64,000 bases of DNA, from positions 866,001 through 930,000 of the forward strand of contig NZ_AP025285.1 in assembly GCF_023168405.1 (NCBI RefSeq), read 5' to 3'. This DNA comes from Leptogranulimonas caecicola. Its GTDB lineage: Bacteria; Actinomycetota; Coriobacteriia; Coriobacteriales; Atopobiaceae. Made by a program: the position numbers and the translations under genes. Each line of letters opens with the position of its first letter. Position 1 is the first letter of the stretch. The notes beneath the pieces are model-generated. The model was not told the DNA's origin, ran no database searches, and saw only the letters and a list, made by a program, of their open reading frames with translations. Positions 56,481-64,000 of the stretch are shown piece by piece.

Positions 56481-57014
56481 ATGAGCAATTTTGCCTACAC
56501 CGACCTTGTGGTCGACATCCCTGATTATCCGGAGCCTGGCGTCATCTTCAAAGACATCACCCCTCTTATCGCAGATCCCCAGGGCTTCTCTGCTGTCATC
56601 GATGGTCTGGCTGAGCATTTCATGGGTCTAGGTATCACCAAAGTGGTGGGCGCTGAGGCCCGTGGCTTTTTGGTTGGCGCTCCTGTGGCCTATCGTCTGG
56701 CCGCAGGTTTTGTCCCTGCCCGCAAGCCTGGCAAGCTCCCCCGTGATGTTATCTCCCAGGCTTACGCATTGGAGTACGGCACCGATGAGATCCAGATCCA
56801 CGCAGATGCCCTCTCCTCGGAGGACCGCGTCCTCATCATCGACGACCTGGTAGCTACTGGTGGCACTGCCGTTGCCTGCGCTCAGCTGGTGGAGAAGGCT
56901 GGCGCCAAGGTCATTGGCTTTGGTTTTGCCCTCGAGCTGGCCTATCTCAATCCTCGCGAAGTAATCTCCCAGCACTTTGACCAGGAAGTCTACTCCCTCA
57001 TCACCGTGGAGTAA
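56481..57014 (+). CDS. apt: Adenine phosphoribosyltransferase
   Basis: Salvages adenine to AMP. N-terminal DIPDYPEPGVIFKDITPL, and PRPP loop VLIIDDLVATGGTA. 177 residues. AAGGAG ten bases before the ATG at 56481 sets the start; the frame is open from 56397. Confidence 0.95.
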   Translation: MSNFAYTDLVVDIPDYPEPGVIFKDITPLIADPQGFSAVIDGLAEHFMGLGITKVVGAEARGFLVGAPVAYRLAAGFVPARKPGKLPRDVISQAYALEYGTDEIQIHADALSSEDRVLIIDDLVATGGTAVACAQLVEKAGAKVIGFGFALELAYLNPREVISQHFDQEVYSLITVE

Positions 57015-57046
57015 CTCGACTGGCTGCAGACTTCCTCATCACGCAT

Positions 57047-57100
57047 GACCCCCTCCATGCAACGGCTCTCGAGCCGAAGGTGTGCAGGGGGTCTCTTTGT
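57047..57100 (+). terminator. Terminator after apt
   Basis: Outer stem GACCCCCT/AGGGGGTC (57047-57054, 57086-57093) enclosing CGGCTC/GAGCCG (57063-57068, 57071-57076), followed by TCTTTGTT. It separates apt from the convergent minus-strand block. Confidence 0.7.
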
Positions 57101-57196
57101 TACCCGTGAAACAAAGGGAGTGATAGAGGAAGGGTTTCTCGACATTGGATGCCGAGAAACTCCGCCGCCCAAGGTTTGAACCTGTGGCTCAATGGA

Positions 57197-58294
57197 TTAC
57201 TGGGATGAGGCGGTAGGGCGGGGTGCACGTCGAAGCTCTTGGCGTATGAGCCGGTACACCACGGCGGTAAGCGGCACGGCAAAGATCATGCCTAGAATAC
57301 CGCCAACTCCGCCGCCCAAGATCACAGCGGCCAGAACCCAAATGCCAGGCAGATCGATGGAAGTGCCCACTACACGGGGGTAGATGAGGTTACCTTCCAC
57401 TTGCTGCAAAATCACCAGGTATGCCAAGAAGAAGAGAGCCTGGAGAGGGCTTTGGGTCAGGATGAGCAAGAATCCCACCAAACCGCCAATGAAAGCGCCA
57501 AAGATCGGGATGAGTGCAGTAAAGCCCACCACCACGCCGGTCATGCCCGCATAGGGGAGGCCAAGAATGGCCATGCCAAGAGCGCAGAGGGCTCCTAAGA
57601 TGACGGCCTCGGTACACTGGCCTACCACAAAGCCACGAAAGCAGGAGTTGGCCACAGAGCAGATCTCTAGGAAACGGGCGTCTGCTTTAGCTGGGAGCCA
57701 GTGGGCCAGGAGCCGCTTGGATTGCTCCAGGAGTTGCTCTTTGGAAAGCAGCAGGTAGATGGCAAAAAAGAGGCCGATGATCCAATTGAGCGTGGTGTTC
57801 ACTACCGTGCTTAGGAAAGTTGCAGTAAAGCCTAGAAGGGTATCGGCGCTTTGGGGAGCGAAGGAGCTGAAGAGGCGATCCATCTGATTGGAGAGGTCGC
57901 TTAGAGAGCCAAGATGGATGAAGCCGGTGTTGTTGATTTGGGCGACCAGCGATTCTAGAGTGGAAGGCAGTTGGGTCACAAGCATCTGGATGCACCTGAT
58001 AAGCTCGGGAAACACCAACTGGCCTAGGAACACAAAGAGGGCGACGACGGTGAGGATAGAGGCCGTAAGACAGAGGCCGCGCTTGCCGCGGGAATGCCCT
58101 TTAGGCCAAAGCCCCTCATAGAAAGCCATAAGGATATTGAGCACATAGGCGATGGCGCAGCCCAAAAAGAGAGGTATGGCTGCAGCAAGCATCATTCCCA
58201 GCCAGTTCACCAAAAGATCCAAATAGTGAATAGCAAGGTAGAGCAGGAAGCAGGCGAGGCCCACTCTGCTTAAGGTCTTCCAGCTCAGATCCAC
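57197..58294 (-). CDS. AI-2E-family membrane transporter
   Basis: Polytopic protein of the AI-2E/PerM family (about eight helices) with the characteristic central segment and the late motif GTSIDLPGIWVLAAVILGGGVGG region (recognisable as LPGIWVLAAVILGG). 365 residues. GTG start with AGAGGA upstream on the minus strand. Family members have been linked to autoinducer-2 export, Na+/H+ exchange or ion transport; no substrate can be given. It is separated from the dehydrogenase gene by a hairpin and is probably transcribed independently. Confidence 0.82.
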   Translation of the reverse strand: MDLSWKTLSRVGLACFLLYLAIHYLDLLVNWLGMMLAAAIPLFLGCAIAYVLNILMAFYEGLWPKGHSRGKRGLCLTASILTVVALFVFLGQLVFPELIRCIQMLVTQLPSTLESLVAQINNTGFIHLGSLSDLSNQMDRLFSSFAPQSADTLLGFTATFLSTVVNTTLNWIIGLFFAIYLLLSKEQLLEQSKRLLAHWLPAKADARFLEICSVANSCFRGFVVGQCTEAVILGALCALGMAILGLPYAGMTGVVVGFTALIPIFGAFIGGLVGFLLILTQSPLQALFFLAYLVILQQVEGNLIYPRVVGTSIDLPGIWVLAAVILGGGVGGILGMIFAVPLTAVVYRLIRQELRRAPRPTASSQ

Positions 58295-58405
58295 AGAAGT
58301 CCTCTTTCAATGAACGCTGCCCGCAAGGCGGCAGCCAAAGGTCTAAATGCACGTGGTGTAGAGCACACAAGCATAAAGACTACCCGACCCCTTTGCTCTT
58401 CATGA

Positions 58406-58434
58406 GAAATCCCCCAGCGGGGCCGGGGGATTTC
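58406..58434 (-). terminator. Hairpin between gldA-like gene and AI-2E transporter gene
   Basis: GAAATCCCCC (58406-58415) and GGGGGATTTC (58425-58434) pair perfectly over 10 bp. CTACCCGA and TCGGGTAG form an additional outer pairing around it (58379-58386 and 58433-58440). It lies just past the gldA stop, the likely end of the operon; the T-run is poor. Confidence 0.6.
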
Positions 58435-58495
58435 GGGTAGAGGAAAGCGATGTGAACGTGAAACAGAGCTTTCTTAGGAGCCGGCCTTGAGGTGA

Positions 58496-59587
58496 TTAGT
58501 CCTCGAGAAAGGCGTGGCCGAGGGCGTCGGCTTGGAACATGGCTGCAGTCAGCTGCTCGGGGGTCACGTCGCCTGCAAAATTGTGGATGGACTCGCCTGG
58601 GACGCAGGCCATCTGGGCAGCGATGGCTACATGGCTGGGATCGGTGATGTTGATGGCCTCAAGGGTAAGGGGCAGATCCACAGCGTCCATGAACTCCATG
58701 ACCTCGGCCAGCTCCTCGTCGGGAGCGTCCTCCAGCACCAGCTGCACCAGCGTGCCAAAGGCCACGATGTTGCCGTGGGGGATAGACTCGCACTCCTCCA
58801 GAGCAGTGGTGCCGTTGTAGACGGAGTGAGCGACGCAGAGGCCGGCGTTGTCGGCGCCCACGCCAGAAAGGTAGATGTTGGCCTCGATGCAGGATTCCAG
58901 AGCGGGCACCATCACGCCCTTCTCGGCAGCCACCTTTGCGCGGAACCCGTCCTTGATAAGGGTGTCGCGGCATAGGGTGCAAAGGGCCATGGCAGAGAGG
59001 GTAACCTCGGTGTTTTCCAGAGAGAGGCTCTTGGTGCGCTGGCAGGCGCGAGCCTCGTAGTAGGTGCCCAGGGCATCGCCCATGCCGGCCACTAGGAACT
59101 TCACGGGGGCATCCATGATGATGGTGCTGTCAACAATCACCACGTCGGGGTTTTTGGGATAGAAGAGGTATTCGGCAAAGGAGCCGTCGTCGTGATAGAT
59201 GACGGAGAGACCGGTGCAAGGGGCATCGGTGGCTGCCACAGTGGGGATGATCACTACGGGTTTGCCCTGATAGAAAGCAGTGGCCTTAGCGGTGTCGATG
59301 GCAGAGCCGCCGCCTATGCCGCACACGACATCGATGTCATCATCTACTACGATCTGGCCCATCTTGGTGATCTCGCCCTCAGAAGAGATGCCGCCAAACT
59401 GCTCGAAGCGCAGATAGCTATCAGTGCCATCGCAGCTCTTGGTGATCTTGGGCTCTGCTGCAGCGAGGCCGCTGTGGCTGCAGATGAACAGGAAACGCTT
59501 GCCATACCCCTTGCAAATGTCATAGAAGTCGTTCAGGCAGTCCGGGGACTGGGCGTACATCGAAGGGGCGCGCATTGCTTTGTACAT
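58496..59587 (-). CDS. Glycerol dehydrogenase-family (GldA) NAD-dependent alcohol dehydrogenase
   Basis: Zinc/iron alcohol dehydrogenase of the GldA branch. NAD-binding CGIGGGSAIDTAK and metal ligands Asp171, His254 and His271, the same numbers as E. coli GldA by my count. 363 residues from the ATG at 59587, which has GGAAAGGA upstream; the frame continues to 59647 without a ribosome-binding site. GldA enzymes oxidise glycerol and also interconvert acetoin and 2,3-butanediol. The upstream acetolactate decarboxylase makes acetoin reduction the better guess here (inference). Confidence 0.88.
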   Translation of the reverse strand: MYKAMRAPSMYAQSPDCLNDFYDICKGYGKRFLFICSHSGLAAAEPKITKSCDGTDSYLRFEQFGGISSEGEITKMGQIVVDDDIDVVCGIGGGSAIDTAKATAFYQGKPVVIIPTVAATDAPCTGLSVIYHDDGSFAEYLFYPKNPDVVIVDSTIIMDAPVKFLVAGMGDALGTYYEARACQRTKSLSLENTEVTLSAMALCTLCRDTLIKDGFRAKVAAEKGVMVPALESCIEANIYLSGVGADNAGLCVAHSVYNGTTALEECESIPHGNIVAFGTLVQLVLEDAPDEELAEVMEFMDAVDLPLTLEAINITDPSHVAIAAQMACVPGESIHNFAGDVTPEQLTAAMFQADALGHAFLED

Positions 59588-59606
59588 GGGAAATCCTTTC
59601 CACAAC

Positions 59607-59644
59607 AGACATCCGAATGCCCACTTTTGAGCTGTCGGATGTCT
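59607..59644 (-). other. Intercistronic inverted repeat between aldB and gldA-like genes
   Basis: AGACATCCGA (59607-59616) and TCGGATGTCT (59635-59644) are perfect reverse complements around an 18-nt loop. On the minus strand the structure ends about ten bases before the gldA ribosome-binding site. It may tune the ratio of the two enzymes. Confidence 0.6.
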
Positions 59645-59677
59645 CATTTTTATGCCCTTTACCTGGGCAACGATCGG

Positions 59678-60403
59678 TTATTTACCACCCTCTACCTTGG
59701 CGGTGGCCTCGGCCAGGTCCTCGGTGAGGTCGAGGCCTGCAAACTCGGGATTGTCAGGCATGATGAGCGCGAGTTCTCGATAGCTCTCGAGGGTACCGGA
59801 GACGTCGCCAATGGACATCTCGAGAATGTGGCCGCCGCGCTTCTTGTCCTCAGAGAGGAAGTGCAGGTGCCAGCCGGGCATATTGATGCCGTCTACAAAG
59901 CTGGGGCACCAGACGCCAATGACCCAGCCCTCCTCGTCACGGCTTACGAACTCACGCTGGTCGGTGGCTGCCTCAGAGAGCGTGGTGTAGGGCTTCTGCT
60001 GCTTGAAGCAGCTGCGCCACTTCATGGTGGGGAAGGTGCCCTTCATGGCTACCAGCCACCAGTAGTTGTCGTTTCCGTCGGTGCCGGCGCGCACCTCATC
60101 CAATGCAGCTTTGACAGCGGCCATATCGGAGGCGTCGGCAATGCCAAACTCCGTTGCCTTCTCGTTGAAGTTGGCCACAGTGGAGAAGGCCACCTTCTCG
60201 TCGTTGCCATAGGGCACGACCTCGCCGTCGGCATGCCCGTCATAGGCGACGCCGTCGCAGATGATGGCCTCTCCGTCGAGACCCTCATAGGTGCCAATGC
60301 CCCAAGAGCCATGGGAGAGAAGCTCGCCAACGGTCACTACGCCGTCGAAGTTGCCCAGCATCAGGGCGTTCAGGGTGCTCACTTGGTAAAAGACAGAGGA
60401 CAT
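59678..60403 (-). CDS. budA: Alpha-acetolactate decarboxylase
   Basis: Converts 2-acetolactate to (R)-acetoin and CO2. Start-region FYQVSTLNALMLGNFDG, then HGSWGIGTYEGLDGE, and the zinc site GWHLHF...GGHILE with His179, His181 and His192, the same spacing as in Brevibacillus AldB. 241 residues, no signal peptide, so cytoplasmic. AAAGGAG precedes the ATG. It lies between a KdgT-like permease and a GldA-type dehydrogenase on one strand. No acetolactate synthase gene is seen in the window. Confidence 0.92.
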   Translation of the reverse strand: MSSVFYQVSTLNALMLGNFDGVVTVGELLSHGSWGIGTYEGLDGEAIICDGVAYDGHADGEVVPYGNDEKVAFSTVANFNEKATEFGIADASDMAAVKAALDEVRAGTDGNDNYWWLVAMKGTFPTMKWRSCFKQQKPYTTLSEAATDQREFVSRDEEGWVIGVWCPSFVDGINMPGWHLHFLSEDKKRGGHILEMSIGDVSGTLESYRELALIMPDNPEFAGLDLTEDLAEATAKVEGGK

Positions 60404-60472
60404 GATGACTCCTTTGGTATCAAGTACACGGGCAGTTAACTCACGCGGTGGCGCGTGTTTCTCGGCAAGGGA

Positions 60473-61498
60473 TTAGACGGCTTCCTCGGAGACCTCGTCT
60501 ACTGAGAGCGGGGTGACCTTGTCGCCCTGAGAGGCGGCCTCGGCAGCGATCTCGGCATTGGTCTTCACATGGTTCTTTTGGATGAAGAACTTGGTGATGT
60601 AGGGGGTGGCGAAGGTGGTGATAAACATGATCATGGCGAGCTGGGAGACGGCGTCGGCGACGAAGGGCTCATAAATGCCTGCAGCAGAGGCGGCCATCAT
60701 GGGGATGGAGAGGGCTACGCCGGCGACCGAGCAGCTGGCTACAGAGGCATAGCCGCCGCCATGGAGCACTTTGCGGTCAAAGAAGTAGAGGGGCACGATG
60801 GAGATGACATAGAAGAGCACGGTGAGCAGGATGCCCTGGGGGATCTGCTTGGCGGCCTCGGCCAGGTTAATGACAGCGCCAAACTGGAAGCCGATAAAGG
60901 GGAGCACGCAGTTGTTGCCGCTCTTGAACAGGTCGCGGATTGCGGGGTCGATGTTGCCAAGCACGATGCCAAAGATAAAGGGAACCAGGAGGCTCACGAT
61001 GGACATCCAGTTGATGTCGCCGCCGTTAGCGCTATTGAGCAGCACCATGGGAAGCACGGGCATGGAGAACATCATGAGGATGCCAAAGAGGGCATAGTCA
61101 ACGGAGTTGCCGTAGGGCTCGATGATGCCCATGTAGAGGGCGCCGTTGCAGCTGGTGATAGCGATGGCGAAAGCCAGGAAGCTCACGCCCAGCAGGCCGG
61201 CTTGGCCAAAGAGGGACAAGAACAAGAGGGCTGCGCCGTAGGCGACGCCGTACTTAACCAGCAGGAAGGGGAGGCCTTTCTTGGCCACCAGGCCCAGCTG
61301 CGAGAGGGAAAGCTGGGTGCCGGTGAAGAAGAGGAGCAAGCCGATGCAGAGCTGCATGCCTGCGGCGGTGAACATGGATTGGGTGGGATCGCCAATCTCC
61401 AAAATCTGAGGGCAGAAGGTGTGGATAAGTGCGCCGATGATGGTAGGAACCAACAGAATGCCGGCAGGTACTTTTTGGATGGTGCGCAACAACTTCAT
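60473..61498 (-). CDS. 2-keto-3-deoxygluconate permease-family (KdgT) transporter
   Basis: Secondary transporter of the KDGT family (proton symport of 2-keto-3-deoxygluconate in enterobacteria). About ten membrane helices, the family start KVPAGILLVPTIIGALI, and FTGTQLSLSQLG. 341 residues with a charged C-terminal tail. GAAAGGA seven bases before the ATG. First gene of the minus-strand unit, 69 bases ahead of the decarboxylase. No KDG kinase or aldolase is nearby, so the substrate need not be KDG. Confidence 0.88.
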   Translation of the reverse strand: MKLLRTIQKVPAGILLVPTIIGALIHTFCPQILEIGDPTQSMFTAAGMQLCIGLLLFFTGTQLSLSQLGLVAKKGLPFLLVKYGVAYGAALLFLSLFGQAGLLGVSFLAFAIAITSCNGALYMGIIEPYGNSVDYALFGILMMFSMPVLPMVLLNSANGGDINWMSIVSLLVPFIFGIVLGNIDPAIRDLFKSGNNCVLPFIGFQFGAVINLAEAAKQIPQGILLTVLFYVISIVPLYFFDRKVLHGGGYASVASCSVAGVALSIPMMAASAAGIYEPFVADAVSQLAMIMFITTFATPYITKFFIQKNHVKTNAEIAAEAASQGDKVTPLSVDEVSEEAV

Positions 61499-61664
61499 GG
61501 GGGAGTCCTTTCTCCGCCGCTACAAAGCAAACCCGATTTGCGATGGGGGACCGGCCCCATCAAATACACCGGTGATTCCAACAGGCGTTGGTTTTGGTCA
61601 GTGGATATTCTGCCTGGGTATGCAACCAAATGCTCTGTTAAATGTGACAAAATGAAACTTTCCC

Positions 61665-61674
61665 TTGTGCACAA
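61665..61674. promoter_or_regulatory. Palindrome in the divergent kdgT/pucR control region
   Basis: TTGTGCACAA is a perfect 10-bp palindrome, directly followed by TTGACA at 61675-61680. It sits midway between the divergent starts at 61498 and 61748, where the regulator would be expected to bind. TTGACA has no good -10 at 17 bases on the + strand. Confidence 0.4.
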
Positions 61675-61747
61675 TTGACAAATAATAGGGACATATGAGA
61701 TGCAATATGTTCAGCAAACCTGCAGCATTACGGGATGAGGAGATTCG

Positions 61748-63418
61748 ATGCTGGATTTTGGCAATGTGGTAGCGCATTTAGTGAGCGCCGGCGCCCGCGT
61801 GCCCTTTGCCTACGATCCCGACATTCACGTTACTTCTGTAGGCTACCTGGATTCCTCTGACACAGCCTCTGAATCTAGCCACATCCAAGTAGGATATGCT
61901 TCTACATTTTATAGATTGGGAGCCAATGCGCATCCGGGCCTCTATGTGCTTGCCACAGATATAGCTGCCGAGGAGATCCAACCTCCACGTCCTGGCTGCC
62001 ATCTGATCCTGGTAGAAAACACCGACGATCTCGCTCGTCTGGTAGAAGACTTGCAGCTGTTGGTGCGCCAGAGCGGTTCTGCAGGCTCGCTGGATCGCCT
62101 TATGCGCATTTTGCTGGATCGCGACGATCTCCCTGCTTTGGCAGAGTGCGCCTCAGAGGTGCTTAGAAACCCAGTGATTGTGTGCGATGCATCCTATAAC
62201 ATCGTGGCTCACTCTGAATATCACGGCACGGCAGACGCGGTGTGGCGCACCGGCCTTACGCGTGGCTATCTCACCTTCGAGTTCATCGCCAAACTCCGAG
62301 GGCAAGACACCAACTACTTTGAGACCGACGCATCCCGTGTCTCAACGATCGTGGAGCGCATCTCTCCTCACCGTCGACTTATGCATAAGCTCATCTATGG
62401 AGGCTCCTTTGTAGGCTATCTTCTGGTGTTGGAGCTAGAAAGCGCACTGGAGGAGACGTCTACAACCCTCTATCGTCAGGTGGCAGAGATCTTGGCAAAG
62501 CAGATGGCCTCAGAGAAAGCCATTGCCGGTCAGTTTCACACCCATCGCAGTCGTGAGGTCAATCTCTTGTTGGACCTCATGAGCAACCGCGTGGTAAGTC
62601 GCCGTATGTTTGACGAGCTGGTGGGTCAAACCAGTTTCGCAGCCGAGCAATCCTATGTGGTGCTCGCTCTAGATTTGCGCCTCGAGCTCATGGACAACGT
62701 GGTGCAAGACTCTCTGCGTCAGCGCATCAATGAGATGGTACCCGACTGCTATGCGGTGTTCAGAGATTCCTGGGTGTTGGTATTGGTGTGCATGCCCAAA
62801 GATGCAGCGTTATCCCGAGCAAGCATTGCGCCAGGAGGCGCACAAGTGCGTATTGGCGCAACTATAAGCAAATATATGCATCCTGTACGCGCATTTTTGG
62901 AAGAAAGCGATCTTCGAGGCGGATTATCAGAGCCTTTTTCAGATCTCTATGACTTGCCCTGGCATGTCGAGCAAGCAGAGCAATCAGTGCGCGTTGCAGA
63001 AAGCTTGTCACGAGTACAAAGTGAAAGATTTGAATATTTGGGTGATGGGGGAGAGCTGTCAAAGACACGCTTTGGGGGAGCCGCCATCTTGAATCCTGTG
63101 CCATATGATCGAGTGCGCTTCGATCATCTTCTGGCATATGTGCCTGAACATCGCCGGCTTTGGTTTGTGTCTCCAGAGGTGCGCCATTTGATTGCCGAGG
63201 AAGGTGTCGATAGCGAGCTCTTCGAAACTTTGGATACCTATATGTCCCACGCCTCATCGTTGGCCCGCACCGCCGAGGCGTGCTTTGTGCATCGCAACAC
63301 AGTGAAGTATCGCCTAGAGACCCTGAGACAAAAGTACGGCATTGATGTAGATGATGACGCTGGCTTCTATGACCTGGCGATGTCAGTAGCTATCGCACGG
63401 CGCAGTTCCGGTTATTAG
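61748..63418 (+). CDS. PucR/CdaR-family transcriptional activator
   Basis: Large N-terminal ligand-sensing part, a central GGDEF-like CdaR domain (about residues 300-420), and the C-terminal HTH_30 helix-turn-helix (about 505-535, with HRNTVKYRLETLRQKYGI). 556 residues. GAGGAG precedes the ATG. Family members activate divergent catabolic genes (purine, sugar diacid, proline). The divergent kdgT-budA-gldA unit is therefore the likely target, and its substrate the likely ligand. Confidence 0.87.
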   Translation: MLDFGNVVAHLVSAGARVPFAYDPDIHVTSVGYLDSSDTASESSHIQVGYASTFYRLGANAHPGLYVLATDIAAEEIQPPRPGCHLILVENTDDLARLVEDLQLLVRQSGSAGSLDRLMRILLDRDDLPALAECASEVLRNPVIVCDASYNIVAHSEYHGTADAVWRTGLTRGYLTFEFIAKLRGQDTNYFETDASRVSTIVERISPHRRLMHKLIYGGSFVGYLLVLELESALEETSTTLYRQVAEILAKQMASEKAIAGQFHTHRSREVNLLLDLMSNRVVSRRMFDELVGQTSFAAEQSYVVLALDLRLELMDNVVQDSLRQRINEMVPDCYAVFRDSWVLVLVCMPKDAALSRASIAPGGAQVRIGATISKYMHPVRAFLEESDLRGGLSEPFSDLYDLPWHVEQAEQSVRVAESLSRVQSERFEYLGDGGELSKTRFGGAAILNPVPYDRVRFDHLLAYVPEHRRLWFVSPEVRHLIAEEGVDSELFETLDTYMSHASSLARTAEACFVHRNTVKYRLETLRQKYGIDVDDDAGFYDLAMSVAIARRSSGY

Positions 63419-63652
63419 GTAAACCATGCTTCTGAGTCGGGGAAGGGCCATGACGTCCAAGAATGCCCGTATAAGCAGATGCTCATAACCTCTACTTTAC
63501 ATAACATATATTATCCGAGAAATGCTGCAACCAGCGCAGGGGAGTCTCATCTAGAAGTTTTGGCTACGTAAGTCGAAAGCTCTACTGACGCTCTGTCATA
63601 CTGAGCATTCAAGATCAATAGCCATCGATCGCTATAACTCAGAAGGGCTCTC

Positions 63653-64000
63653 ATGAAACTCTTGCGCTGCGATGTCTGTGTAGTGGGATCTGGCATTGCT
63701 GGAATCTCTGCCGCTTTGGCCGCTCGCGAAGCGGGCGCCTGTGTGGTCCTGGTGAGCTTGGGCACGTTGGGATCAGGCGCGAGCTTTTCTGGCACTACCT
63801 GGGGTCTTGGTATGGTGGGCCCCCTTAGCGACAGCACTGAAGATAAAGAGGCTTTTGTTCAGGGCATCCTGGCCCCCGCAGGCGACGTGGCCACTTCAGG
63901 GATGGCAGAGGTGCTCGCAAATAGATTTTATGAGTCTCTGACCACCTTTGAACGTTGGGGTGCAGTATTAGAACCTGCCGAGAAAGGCCAAGAAACCCAC
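63653..64000 (+). CDS. FAD-dependent oxidoreductase (NadB/fumarate reductase flavoprotein type), 3' end outside window
   Basis: The open frame runs from the ATG at 63653 to the right edge, 116 codons. AAGGG precedes it. The N-terminus CDVCVVGSGIAGISAALAAREAG is a GxGxxG dinucleotide-binding fold (seen as VGSGIAGISAA), then SGASFSGTTWGLGMVG, the substrate-loop pattern of L-aspartate oxidase and fumarate reductase flavoproteins. Which one cannot be decided from the part visible. It may belong to the same regulon as the PucR gene, or not. Confidence 0.75.
   Translation, partial: MKLLRCDVCVVGSGIAGISAALAAREAGACVVLVSLGTLGSGASFSGTTWGLGMVGPLSDSTEDKEAFVQGILAPAGDVATSGMAEVLANRFYESLTTFERWGAVLEPAEKGQETH

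Noticed and set aside
59192-60439. 415-codon + strand frame opposite the gldA and acetolactate decarboxylase genes
   Set aside because: It spans two well-supported minus-strand genes with conserved catalytic residues and shows no family features.
60569-61678. 369-codon + strand frame opposite the KdgT-like permease
   Set aside because: The minus-strand frame encodes a clear transporter; the antisense product is His/Gly/Glu-rich with no domain.
63547-63837. 96-codon minus-strand frame near the right edge
   Set aside because: It overlaps the + strand flavoprotein gene, whose GxGxxG motif and ribosome-binding site are convincing.

Overview
The window reads as a stretch of chromosome from an actinomycete-lineage bacterium, most likely a member of the Coriobacteriia (inference from gene content, not from a search). 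Pointers are the actinobacterial-type integration host factor beside gmk and rpoZ, a GarA-like FHA protein followed by a MerR regulator as in mycobacteria, moderate-to-high GC, frequent GTG and TTG starts, and a glycyl-rich, tightly packed housekeeping layout. Almost everything is on the + strand; the exceptions are fbp near the left end and a minus-strand block at 57.2-61.5 kb.

Layout. 0-4 kb: ftsH (5' end probably outside the window) converges on class III fructose-1,6-bisphosphatase, with a perfect 18-bp inverted repeat between them. 4.1-8.5 kb: ileS, lspA and an rluD-type pseudouridine synthase. 8.6-11.5 kb: a membrane glycosyltransferase and an IMP dehydrogenase that closely resembles the Tritrichomonas foetus enzyme. 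11.6-15.5 kb: leuS and a zinc-ribbon/PASTA membrane protein. 15.5-23.7 kb: the rimP-nusA-infB-rbfA-nrnA-truB-ribF translation/RNA operon, with terminator-like hairpins in the leader and between infB and rbfA. 23.8-27.4 kb: dnaG, rpoD and tRNA-Asn.

27.6-37.3 kb is a cell-surface and transport region: a TagGH-like polysaccharide export ABC pair with two family-2 glycosyltransferases, an iron(III)/phosphonate-type ABC importer (lipoprotein, fused double permease, ATPase), and a third glycosyltransferase paralogous to the first. 37.4-43.5 kb is a complete pyrRBCKDFE pyrimidine operon without carAB, preceded by a PyrR-type attenuator. 43.5-46 kb: mihF-gmk-rpoZ-thiI. 46.2-52.5 kb: comEA-comEC-holA, then pgsA and a D,D-carboxypeptidase. 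52.5-57 kb: a GcvT/YgfZ-like protein, a PatB/MalY-type aminotransferase, RidA, a GarA-like FHA protein, MerR and apt.

The right end is the least ordinary part: a minus-strand unit kdgT-like permease, acetolactate decarboxylase, GldA-type dehydrogenase, divergent from a PucR/CdaR-type activator whose gene begins 249 bp away. It looks like a regulated small catabolic module whose substrate is not obvious. The window ends inside a flavoprotein gene. No insertion sequence, prophage, CRISPR array or rRNA was seen.
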